The notes under the pieces: model-generated | The model's input: only the letters and a program-made list of their open reading frames with translations | Database searches by the model: none | What the model was told of the DNA's origin: nothing | NCBI GenBank assembly: GCA_963210315.1 | Contig: OY723305.1 | Coordinates: forward strand, 1 to 64,000 | Reading direction: 5' to 3' | Source of the DNA: Rhynchopus euleeides | Taxonomy: Eukaryota > Euglenozoa > Diplonemea > Diplonemida > Diplonemidae | Length of the DNA stretch: 64,000 nt | Made by a program: the position numbers and the translations under genes | In this document: positions 33,101 to 44,400 of the stretch, piece after piece | How positions within the stretch are numbered: position 1 is the stretch's first letter | How the letters are laid out: every line of letters starts with the position of its first letter

Positions 33101-36100
33101 TAAAAACCTGGATTCCCACTATACATTATAGTAACCACAGGGACCCCTGGCTGGGGGACCGATTTTTTATCTTCCACTAATTTCTGTGAAAACTGACCGA
33201 CATTCCCGGGTCGCTACCCATACCTAGCGGAACGTGGTGGTGCGTTGTCATCAGTTTTCTGGCCGTTTTCGCCGCGGAAACGCTATAAAACTACTATGGG
33301 CGATTTCCCTAAGGAATTTCCAACCAAAACGTTGGATTTCCCGATGGCACCCAACATGGACGGATTTTCGAGTGGCTGAAATCCGAAATTGTTTTCGGGG
33401 AGGTACACCCCCCGGAAATTTCACCATCGAAGGAATTTTGCAGTTCTGAGCTGTTTCGAAAATATTGCCGACGTCACCAAAAACACGATTTTTGCAGGGA
33501 TTTTTGGCTGGTTTGGTGAAACTCAGAGTTTTTATCAAAGTCGAACAGAATTCTGAGCAGAAAAGTGGCGGCCCCACTTACTTTTGGGATAGACGCGCTC
33601 CGTTCTTTACACGGTAAAGAAAATCGACAAAAAATTCGAAAAACAAAAAATGTTGCTAAAGGGTCACCCTAAAAACCTGGATTCCCACTATACATTATAG
33701 TAACCACAGGGACCCCTGGCTGGGGGACCGATTTTTTATCTTCCACTAATTTCTGTGAAAACTGACCGACATTCCCGGGTCGCTACCCATACCTAGCGGA
33801 ACGTGGTGGTGCGTTGTCATCAGTTTTCTGGCCGTTTTCGCCGCGGAAACGCTATAAAACTACTATGGGCGATTTCCCTAAGGAATTTCCAACCAAAACG
33901 TTGGATTTCCCGATGGCACCCAACATGGACGGATTTTCGAGTGGCTGAAATCCGAAATTGTTTTCGGGGAGGTACACCCCCCGGAAATTTCACCATCGAA
34001 GGAATTTTGCAGTTCTGAGCTGTTTCGAAAATATTGCCGACGTCACCAAAAACACGATTTTTGCAGGGATTTTTGGCTGGTTTGGTGAAACTCAGAGTTT
34101 TTATCAAAGTCGAACAGAATTCTGAGCAGAAAAGTGGCGGCCCCACTTACTTTTGGGATAGACGCGCTCCGTTCTTTACACGGTAAAGAAAATCGACAAA
34201 AAATTCGAAAAACAAAAAATGTTGCTAAAGGGTCACCCTAAAAACCTGGATTCCCACTATACATTATAGTAACCACAGGGACCCCTGGCTGGGGGACCGA
34301 TTTTTTATCTTCCACTAATTTCTGTGAAAACTGACCGACATTCCCGGGTCGCTACCCATACCTAGCGGAACGTGGTGGTGCGTTGTCATCAGTTTTCTGG
34401 CCGTTTTCGCCGCGGAAACGCTATAAAACTACTATGGGCGATTTCCCTAAGGAATTTCCAACCAAAACGTTGGATTTCCCGATGGCACCCAACATGGACG
34501 GATTTTCGAGTGGCTGAAATCCGAAATTGTTTTCGGGGAGGTACACCCCCCGGAAATTTCACCATCGAAGGAATTTTGCAGTTCTGAGCTGTTTCGAAAA
34601 TATTGCCGACGTCACCAAAAACACGATTTTTGCAGGGATTTTTGGCTGGTTTGGTGAAACTCAGAGTTTTTATCAAAGTCGAACAGAATTCTGAGCAGAA
34701 AAGTGGCGGCCCCACTTACTTTTGGGATAGACGCGCTCCGTTCTTTACACGGTAAAGAAAATCGACAAAAAATTCGAAAAACAAAAAATGTTGCTAAAGG
34801 GTCACCCTAAAAACCTGGATTCCCACTATACATTATAGTAACCACAGGGACCCCTGGCTGGGGGACCGATTTTTTATCTTCCACTAATTTCTGTGAAAAC
34901 TGACCGACATTCCCGGGTCGCTACCCATACCTAGCGGAACGTGGTGGTGCGTTGTCATCAGTTTTCTGGCCGTTTTCGCCGCGGAAACGCTATAAAACTA
35001 CTATGGGCGATTTCCCTAAGGAATTTCCAACCAAAACGTTGGATTTCCCGATGGCACCCAACATGGACGGATTTTCGAGTGGCTGAAATCCGAAATTGTT
35101 TTCGGGGAGGTACACCCCCCGGAAATTTCACCATCGAAGGAATTTTGCAGTTCTGAGCTGTTTCGAAAATATTGCCGACGTCACCAAAAACACGATTTTT
35201 GCAGGGATTTTTGGCTGGTTTGGTGAAACTCAGAGTTTTTATCAAAGTCGAACAGAATTCTGAGCAGAAAAGTGGCGGCCCCACTTACTTTTGGGATAGA
35301 CGCGCTCCGTTCTTTACACGGTAAAGAAAATCGACAAAAAATTCGAAAAACAAAAAATGTTGCTAAAGGGTCACCCTAAAAACCTGGATTCCCACTATAC
35401 ATTATAGTAACCACAGGGACCCCTGGCTGGGGGACCGATTTTTTATCTTCCACTAATTTCTGTGAAAACTGACCGACATTCCCGGGTCGCTACCCATACC
35501 TAGCGGAACGTGGTGGTGCGTTGTCATCAGTTTTCTGGCCGTTTTCGCCGCGGAAACGCTATAAAACTACTATGGGCGATTTCCCTAAGGAATTTCCAAC
35601 CAAAACGTTGGATTTCCCGATGGCACCCAACATGGACGGATTTTCGAGTGGCTGAAATCCGAAATTGTTTTCGGGGAGGTACACCCCCCGGAAATTTCAC
35701 CATCGAAGGAATTTTGCAGTTCTGAGCTGTTTCGAAAATATTGCCGACGTCACCAAAAACACGATTTTTGCAGGGATTTTTGGCTGGTTTGGTGAAACTC
35801 AGAGTTTTTATCAAAGTCGAACAGAATTCTGAGCAGAAAAGTGGCGGCCCCACTTACTTTTGGGATAGACGCGCTCCGTTCTTTACACGGTAAAGAAAAT
35901 CGACAAAAAATTCGAAAAACAAAAAATGTTGCTAAAGGGTCACCCTAAAAACCTGGATTCCCACTATACATTATAGTAACCACAGGGACCCCTGGCTGGG
36001 GGACCGATTTTTTATCTTCCACTAATTTCTGTGAAAACTGACCGACATTCCCGGGTCGCTACCCATACCTAGCGGAACGTGGTGGTGCGTTGTCATCAGT

Positions 36101-37115
36101 TTTCTGGCCGTTTTCGCCGCGGAAACGCTATAAAACTACTATGGGCGATTTCCCTAAGGAATTTCCAACCAAAACGTTGGATTTCCCGATGGCACCCAAC
36201 ATGGACGGATTTTCGAGTGGCTGAAATCCGAAATTGTTTTCGGGGAGGTACACCCCCCGGAAATTTCACCATCGAAGGAATTTTGCAGTTCTGAGCTGTT
36301 TCGAAAATATTGCCGACGTCACCAAAAACACGATTTTTGCAGGGATTTTTGGCTGGTTTGGTGAAACTCAGAGTTTTTATCAAAGTCGAACAGAATTCTG
36401 AGCAGAAAAGTGGCGGCCCCACTTACTTTTGGGATAGACGCGCTCCGTTCTTTACACGGTAAAGAAAATCGACAAAAAATTCGAAAAACAAAAAATGTTG
36501 CTAAAGGGTCACCCTAAAAACCTGGATTCCCACTATACATTATAGTAACCACAGGGACCCCTGGCTGGGGGACCGATTTTTTATCTTCCACTAATTTCTG
36601 TGAAAACTGACCGACATTCCCGGGTCGCTACCCATACCTAGCGGAACGTGGTGGTGCGTTGTCATCAGTTTTCTGGCCGTTTTCGCCGCGGAAACGCTAT
36701 AAAACTACTATGGGCGATTTCCCTAAGGAATTTCCAACCAAAACGTTGGATTTCCCGATGGCACCCAACATGGACGGATTTTCGAGTGGCTGAAATCCGA
36801 AATTGTTTTCGGGGAGGTACACCCCCCGGAAATTTCACCATCGAAGGAATTTTGCAGTTCTGAGCTGTTTCGAAAATATTGCCGACGTCACCAAAAACAC
36901 GATTTTTGCAGGGATTTTTGGCTGGTTTGGTGAAACTCAGAGTTTTTATCAAAGTCGAACAGAATTCTGAGCAGAAAAGTGGCGGCCCCACTTACTTTTG
37001 GGATAGACGCGCTCCGTTCTTTACACGGTAAAGAAAATCGACAAAAAATTCGAAAAACAAAAAATGTTGCTAAAGGGTCACCCTAAAAACCTGGATTCCC
37101 ACTATACATTATAGT
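24157..37115. repeat. 569-bp satellite array 1, about 22.8 units
   Basis: The word GCGGAACGTGGTGGTGCGTT and everything around it recurs every 569 bp from about 24690 to 37115, with units that appear identical wherever I compared them. The first unit is partial. Each unit has a TATAAAA word, a CTTTAC-ACG-GTAAAG dyad and the palindrome ACTATACATTATAGT. The 71- and 108-codon frames in each unit lack coding signs and are treated as chance. The array ends at a fixed phase, right after TATAGT, where the 8-bp array D begins. Confidence 0.97.
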
Positions 37116-39978
37116 AACCCGCAAACCCGCAAACCCGCAAACCCGCAAACCCGCAAACCCGCAAACCCGCAAACCCGCAAACCCGCAAACCCGCAAACCC
37201 GCAAACCCGCAAACCCGCAAACCCGCAAACCCGCAAACCCGCAAACCCGCAAACCCGCAAACCCGCAAACCCGCAAACCCGCAAACCCGCAAACCCGCAA
37301 ACCCGCAAACCCGCAAACCCGCAAACCCGCAAACCCGCAAACCCGCAAACCCGCAAACCCGCAAACCCGCAAACCCGCAAACCCGCAAACCCGCAAACCC
37401 GCAAACCCGCAAACCCGCAAACCCGCAAACCCGCAAACCCGCAAACCCGCAAACCCGCAAACCCGCAAACCCGCAAACCCGCAAACCCGCAAACCCGCAA
37501 ACCCGCAAACCCGCAAACCCGCAAACCCGCAAACCCGCAAACCCGCAAACCCGCAAACCCGCAAACCCGCAAACCCGCAAACCCGCAAACCCGCAAACCC
37601 GCAAACCCGCAAACCCGCAAACCCGCAAACCCGCAAACCCGCAAACCCGCAAACCCGCAAACCCGCAAACCCGCAAACCCGCAAACCCGCAAACCCGCAA
37701 ACCCGCAAACCCGCAAACCCGCAAACCCGCAAACCCGCAAACCCGCAAACCCGCAAACCCGCAAACCCGCAAACCCGCAAACCCGCAAACCCGCAAACCC
37801 GCAAACCCGCAAACCCGCAAACCCGCAAACCCGCAAACCCGCAAACCCGCAAACCCGCAAACCCGCAAACCCGCAAACCCGCAAACCCGCAAACCCGCAA
37901 ACCCGCAAACCCGCAAACCCGCAAACCCGCAAACCCGCAAACCCGCAAACCCGCAAACCCGCAAACCCGCAAACCCGCAAACCCGCAAACCCGCAAACCC
38001 GCAAACCCGCAAACCCGCAAACCCGCAAACCCGCAAACCCGCAAACCCGCAAACCCGCAAACCCGCAAACCCGCAAACCCGCAAACCCGCAAACCCGCAA
38101 ACCCGCAAACCCGCAAACCCGCAAACCCGCAAACCCGCAAACCCGCAAACCCGCAAACCCGCAAACCCGCAAACCCGCAAACCCGCAAACCCGCAAACCC
38201 GCAAACCCGCAAACCCGCAAACCCGCAAACCCGCAAACCCGCAAACCCGCAAACCCGCAAACCCGCAAACCCGCAAACCCGCAAACCCGCAAACCCGCAA
38301 ACCCGCAAACCCGCAAACCCGCAAACCCGCAAACCCGCAAACCCGCAAACCCGCAAACCCGCAAACCCGCAAACCCGCAAACCCGCAAACCCGCAAACCC
38401 GCAAACCCGCAAACCCGCAAACCCGCAAACCCGCAAACCCGCAAACCCGCAAACCCGCAAACCCGCAAACCCGCAAACCCGCAAACCCGCAAACCCGCAA
38501 ACCCGCAAACCCGCAAACCCGCAAACCCGCAAACCCGCAAACCCGCAAACCCGCAAACCCGCAAACCCGCAAACCCGCAAACCCGCAAACCCGCAAACCC
38601 GCAAACCCGCAAACCCGCAAACCCGCAAACCCGCAAACCCGCAAACCCGCAAACCCGCAAACCCGCAAACCCGCAAACCCGCAAACCCGCAAACCCGCAA
38701 ACCCGCAAACCCGCAAACCCGCAAACCCGCAAACCCGCAAACCCGCAAACCCGCAAACCCGCAAACCCGCAAACCCGCAAACCCGCAAACCCGCAAACCC
38801 GCAAACCCGCAAACCCGCAAACCCGCAAACCCGCAAACCCGCAAACCCGCAAACCCGCAAACCCGCAAACCCGCAAACCCGCAAACCCGCAAACCCGCAA
38901 ACCCGCAAACCCGCAAACCCGCAAACCCGCAAACCCGCAAACCCGCAAACCCGCAAACCCGCAAACCCGCAAACCCGCAAACCCGCAAACCCGCAAACCC
39001 GCAAACCCGCAAACCCGCAAACCCGCAAACCCGCAAACCCGCAAACCCGCAAACCCGCAAACCCGCAAACCCGCAAACCCGCAAACCCGCAAACCCGCAA
39101 ACCCGCAAACCCGCAAACCCGCAAACCCGCAAACCCGCAAACCCGCAAACCCGCAAACCCGCAAACCCGCAAACCCGCAAACCCGCAAACCCGCAAACCC
39201 GCAAACCCGCAAACCCGCAAACCCGCAAACCCGCAAACCCGCAAACCCGCAAACCCGCAAACCCGCAAACCCGCAAACCCGCAAACCCGCAAACCCGCAA
39301 ACCCGCAAACCCGCAAACCCGCAAACCCGCAAACCCGCAAACCCGCAAACCCGCAAACCCGCAAACCCGCAAACCCGCAAACCCGCAAACCCGCAAACCC
39401 GCAAACCCGCAAACCCGCAAACCCGCAAACCCGCAAACCCGCAAACCCGCAAACCCGCAAACCCGCAACCCGCAAACCCGCAAACCCGCAAACCCGCAAA
39501 CCCGCAAACCCGCAAACCCGCAAACCCGCAAACCCGCAAACCCGCAAACCCGCAAACCCGCAAACCCGCAAACCCGCAAACCCGCAAACCCGCAAACCCG
39601 CAAACCCGCAAACCCGCAAACCCGCAAACCCGCAAACCCGCAAACCCGCAAACCCGCAAACCCGCAAACCCGCAAACCCGCAAACCCGCAAACCCGCAAA
39701 CCCGCAAACCCGCAAACCCGCAAACCCGCAAACCCGCAAACCCGCAAACCCGCAAACCCGCAAACCCGCAAACCCGCAAACCCGCAAACCCGCAAACCCG
39801 CAAACCCGCAAACCCGCAAACCCGCAAACCCGCAAACCCGCAAACCCGCAAACCCGCAAACCCGCAAACCCGCAAACCCGCAAACCCGCAAACCCGCAAA
39901 CCCGCAAACCCGCAAACCCGCAAACCCGCAAACCCGCAAACCCGCAAACCCGCAAACCCGCAAACCCGCAAACCCGCA
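37116..39978. repeat. 8-bp repeat array D, about 358 units
   Basis: 2,863 bp of CCCGCAAA with a single irregular unit seen (an A missing near 39467). Left junction is the satellite palindrome; right border is CGAGAAATGAGC of Helitron copy 2. Strand asymmetry is extreme: G runs on the minus strand only, spaced for G-quadruplex formation (GGG-TTTGC-GGG). Confidence 0.98.
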
Positions 39979-40171
39979 CGAGAAATGAGCAAGCGTGTTG
40001 TTCAGGTGTGAACCTGTGTCGCGTCCCCCCCGCCCCCCCCCCCCCCCCACCCTTCCCTGCCTGCTCCCGCCCCTTGTTCATGTCTTTTGTTTGCAGCTCC
40101 GTCTTGTTCATGTGTTGTGTCATCTTGTACGTGCATCCACACACATCTCCCACACAGGAACCACACAAACT

Positions 40172-41128
40172 ATGTCGCATGCACGTCTGCGGACCATTGA
40201 GGAGTACGTCTCGGCCGGCTACCGCTTTTGCTGGGATGGCCCATGGATGTGGAATCCAGAAGGCACTCGTCGTTGCTCTGTGCCGCTGATGATCCAGAAT
40301 GAACGTGCGGGCTTGCTTTTCGCTGGCGAGCAGATTCCTGGGGAAGAGGAGGAGGATGACAGTTCTGATTCAAGCGACAGAAGGCGGGCTGCTGCGTTTC
40401 GGAAGAGCCGTCGCCGCATGGGCCGTGCAGATGACCCGATTTCTCTTGACGACGACGACTCGTTTGACCCGAACGCACCAATCGTTTACGACTCGGACGA
40501 TTCGACACTTGTGTTGTCACCCTCGCTGTGCGGAGCCCCTGAAGAGATCAAGGAGGACAACGGCGCTACAATTCGCGACGGTGGAGCTGCTGACCTCGGT
40601 CAGCCGGGACCGTTGACACCCCCAGTCATACAAGCATGTGAGGCTGTTGCGGAGGAGGCGAGGAATGCACCTGAAGAGGAGGTCCCTGCCGTCCCTGGCA
40701 TCCCAGCGACCCCGGTGGAGAAGATCCCATCGATGACGCTTGAGGAGTCGCCTCCAGTCATTCGGCCGGAGCCACAGCTGCCGCCAGACTCAAAGAGAGC
40801 AAGGCACATCACAACTCCGTGCTACCGGAAGACATTCCTCCATGAAGTATGTTACCTTGTAGGGCACACACACCACTCACATTATCAACTCCCCCCACAG
40901 GTTGTGTGCAGGCTGTGTCTCGGTGCATTCGAAACACAGAGCCAGCATGACGCACATGTTCGCTTCTGCCATAATGGTCATGTCACGAATGACGGTTGTG
41001 TATTCTGTCGGTACTGCAGAAAGATGGAGCCTGCGACACACAAATGCAGGCAGGTTGTGATGAAAGCATTTGAGAAGGCCAAGAAGGCCTTGGAGGAGGG
41101 GCAGACCGATCCGATTGTTTGGGGGTAG
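40172..41128 (+). CDS. Helitron ORF1: acidic protein with C-terminal zinc fingers (copy 2)
   Basis: The ATG at 40172 (MSHARLRTIEEYVSAGYRF) is preferred over an in-frame ATG at 39995, because the 59 codons between read through C-runs and leader-like DNA. 318 residues unspliced. An acidic Ser/Asp/Glu region (about 50-130) and a Pro/Glu-rich linker precede Cys/His pairs (CRLCLGAF..HDAHVRFCH, CVFCRYC..HKC) typical of C2H2-like fingers. A 54-nt GT-AG segment (40847-40900) may be an intron; removal keeps the frame and shortens the protein to 300. It lies 328 bp upstream of ORF2 on the same strand. Probably an accessory nucleic-acid-binding protein; no named family recognised. It may also be spliced to ORF2. 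Confidence 0.65.
   Translation: MSHARLRTIEEYVSAGYRFCWDGPWMWNPEGTRRCSVPLMIQNERAGLLFAGEQIPGEEEEDDSSDSSDRRRAAAFRKSRRRMGRADDPISLDDDDSFDPNAPIVYDSDDSTLVLSPSLCGAPEEIKEDNGATIRDGGAADLGQPGPLTPPVIQACEAVAEEARNAPEEEVPAVPGIPATPVEKIPSMTLEESPPVIRPEPQLPPDSKRARHITTPCYRKTFLHEVCYLVGHTHHSHYQLPPQVVCRLCLGAFETQSQHDAHVRFCHNGHVTNDGCVFCRYCRKMEPATHKCRQVVMKAFEKAKKALEEGQTDPIVWG
40847..40900 (+). other. Candidate 54-nt intron in Helitron ORF1
   Basis: GTATGT at the 5' end and CCCCCCACAG at the 3' end, phase 0, no internal frame disruption. It interrupts the sequence just before the first zinc-finger cysteines. Equivalent position in copy 3: 53034-53087. Confidence 0.5.
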
Positions 41129-41456
41129 GTGCGGAGGGGGGGAGACAACTTTATTCGGCAACAAACAAAAACAGGGGGGCAAAGATTGGGAAGAAATCAC
41201 ACGGCCAGGGAGGGGAAGAAAGAGTGTGCAAGGGAGGGGGATGGCGAGGGAACAAATGTCTATTCGGGGATTGTGGAAGTCTATTTGGAATTGCACTTGC
41301 TTCGAAGGCGAGCGGAGAGAGCCCCCCCCCCATCCCACGGACCCCCCCAACCTTCCTGTATTTGTCACTGCAGTTTCTTCTTGATTCTACATTGTACTTC
41401 CACATCCACCACCACTATCGCAGGATACACACACTTTACCCCTCGAACTGAAAACA

Positions 41457-44400
41457 ATGAGAGGCATGCGACTGCTGTTGCTTGTCTGCTGCTGGTTGAT
41501 CACCATTGGGTGCTTCTATGATCCGGCTGTGGTCTGCTGCCTTCCTGATGTGCCGCCCCTCGACAAACCGCGCAACTGTACCCGCAGGCCTCTTCTTCAT
41601 CCTGCGAGGAGGCGGGGGAGACGGACAATTCAGGTTCTGCTTCGCACCGCCCTGACCCACGTTCTTCTGACCTGCGCTGCAGCTTTCGGATTGCAAATGG
41701 CGATGTTCTACCAGTCAGGGGTCTGGATTTGGAAGTGTTACAAAAGTCACCCGAATGAATGGCCCCTCAGGTCTGCAGTTGTCTTTCTGGTGCTGCTTGT
41801 CGTCTACTTCATCCACTTCATCAAGGCAGCTGATCTTGCAAACAGCTGTGCCCAGCACCAGACGAACGACCCGAAGCCGTCGTCACTTCTTCCGCTACTC
41901 CTCTGGGCATCCGCTGCAGCAGTGACACACCTTCCTCTTCTTCAGCGCATGTGGGATTTCAAGATGGCCTGTGTCAACCTTCTTCTTCTCCTCGGCCTCA
42001 TCCAAATCTATCTGGAGCAGCTGCCTTCTTCTTCGTCACATCTGTCAACCAACAGCTGCAGCTGTGATCGGATCACGGGTGGTGGGGGTGAGTTCTCAAG
42101 GCGTGAAGACTCTCTCTGGATGTGCCATCTCTGTGGTGCCACAGCACCCACACGGGTTCAGATCCGTGCGCACTTTGCAGCCTGTGACACCAAGAATAAT
42201 ACGACTCGGTGCAGCAAGTGTGGGAACGACTTTCCCACCTACCAGCACATGCGCCGCCACTGGGGGAACTGTGGAAGCGTCCGAGTTCGGCATCAGTGCC
42301 AATGGTGTGCGAAGGAGGTCAGGACTGCTGCTGCAAAGGCCAGACATGAAAACTTCTGCCTCCTTGCTGGCTTGTCTCTGACACCCACTGAGAAGAAGTC
42401 TGCGGTGCTGCAGGTGGTTGCACAGATTCTCATCCTTGAAGAAAAGGCACAATTTGCTGACCTCAGACGGGCGTTTCCAGACCTCAACAGCTACTGGCAA
42501 AGCCGCTTCTCTTCAACAACTGCCGGACTGAGCAACAATGAGCGTCGTCGCACTCTTCTTCAGGAACTGCAAGAGGAATGCCAGAGGTACCCCTCCAGGA
42601 TGACCGAGGAAGTGCAGGAGCGCGGTTCCGCTCTTAAAGAAGAGTGGCTTGAGAAAAGGGCCACCCATCTACAGGCAAATCCAGAGGAGAGCCTTGCACT
42701 GAGGCAGAGATACCAAGAGCTCGTTGAAAAATATCAAGTTTCGAGATCCCTTGACCCGCACAGGCACCGCGGTGCAATTTCGCTTGAAGACTGGGACGAC
42801 ACAACAACGGAGGGCCGGTACCATGACGCAGGAGACGCAACACATGAGTGCTCAAAGTGTGGGGCACTCCTCTTCGACGCTGAGCGCCAAGCTGCTGGTC
42901 ACGGACCTTGCTGCCACGGAAGATCAATTGGAATTCCTCCGATTACCTACCTCAACGACGAACACCGACAGCTTCTTCAAACCCCCGCCGTTCTCCAGAA
43001 CATTGTGCGTATCAACGGGTTCTTCCAGATGTGTGTCTCCCGCCACAGCCCGCACAACCTCTTTGGCAGCTCAACTTCTGGTGTGCACAATATCATCCTC
43101 AAGGGGAAGGGGATCAAGAAGCTTGTTGCCATTTCGAATGACCCAACGATGCGTCAGCAGCTCTGGATCATGGGGGGTGCAGGAAATGCCAATGACCAGA
43201 TGGCAAACATGACGGATTCCGCAATGGTTGCAGGGTTGGGTGAGCAGTACCACCAATCCATCCGGAACATGCTCATCCAGCACAATGAGTACGCCCAGCT
43301 GATCAAGAGTGCTGTGCAGGAGGCAGGACAGATTCACCAACAACAAAGAAGCGGCGCCGAGCCGGATATTACCGTGGCCATCAACGTCGATGAGATGCGT
43401 GGGGAGGTGAAGAGGGGCGATGAGTTTGACAACCCTCAAGCAGAAGGGGAGATGCGCGCGATCTATAAGGTGCCCTCGACAGGAGAAGACAATCGGGAAA
43501 ACCGGGTGCTGTGGATGCTCGATGGGACTGAAAAGATTATCGATGACCTCCACCCGCTGTGGGAGCCCTGCCAGTTTCCCCTCCTGTTTCCCAATGGTGG
43601 GCCTCAAACAGGGTGGCGCTATGTCGTGCCTGAGATGGAGTTCATCGATGATGCAACTTCAGAAGCCAACAACCTGTACAAAGGTGTTTCTGCCTTGCAG
43701 TATGGAGCCTACCACATGTACGATCGGTCAGGGGGGCGGCTGAGTCCTGCGCTTCATTCTGGGAAGCTGAGTGAAATGTACTTCCTTATGCTTGCGATCC
43801 GATCCATGACACAACGCATCACCTTCCATAAGTTTACATCGATGCGCTACAGCACCCGCGAACAGCTTCAAAACAATTCCCCATCAACACGTGACACAAA
43901 TACTGCCGGAACCTCCCTCCCGTCTTCCTACTCCCGAGGGGAGCGGGCCCGCAACCAAAGCCTCAACGACGCCCTTGCCCTGCGCGCTCGCTTTGGCCCT
44001 CCAGACTACTTCATCACGATGACAGCAAACCCAAAGTGGAAGGAGGTGCAGAGGGGGCTGCTTGCTGGAGAGCGCCCTTCGCAGAGGTCGGACCTCATCC
44101 ACAGAGTCTTCAACATCAAGATGGAGTACGTGACAGATCTTCTGCAGAACGGCCTGCTCGGAGACTACCAAGCCCACGTGCGAGTTGTTGAGTATCAGAA
44201 GAGGGGTCTGCCTCACTTCCATCTTCTTCTGTATGTTCAGGATGAGTGTAAGCCTCAGTCCCCAAGTGTGCTGGACATGACGTGCTGTGCAGAGCTCCCA
44301 CACCCGGTGACACAGCCCAAACTATTTCAAATTGTGAGCGATTTCAACGTACACACAGCCTGCGACAAGGTTCGAAATGCAATGTGCAAGATTGTGGGTG

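Noticed and set aside
37083-40180. Apparent proteins of up to 1,023 residues made of an 8-residue repeat over the 8-bp arrays (also 17849-21142 and 51949-52367)
   Set aside because: An 8-bp unit without stop words keeps every frame open and gives a forced 24-bp coding period. No other coding sign.
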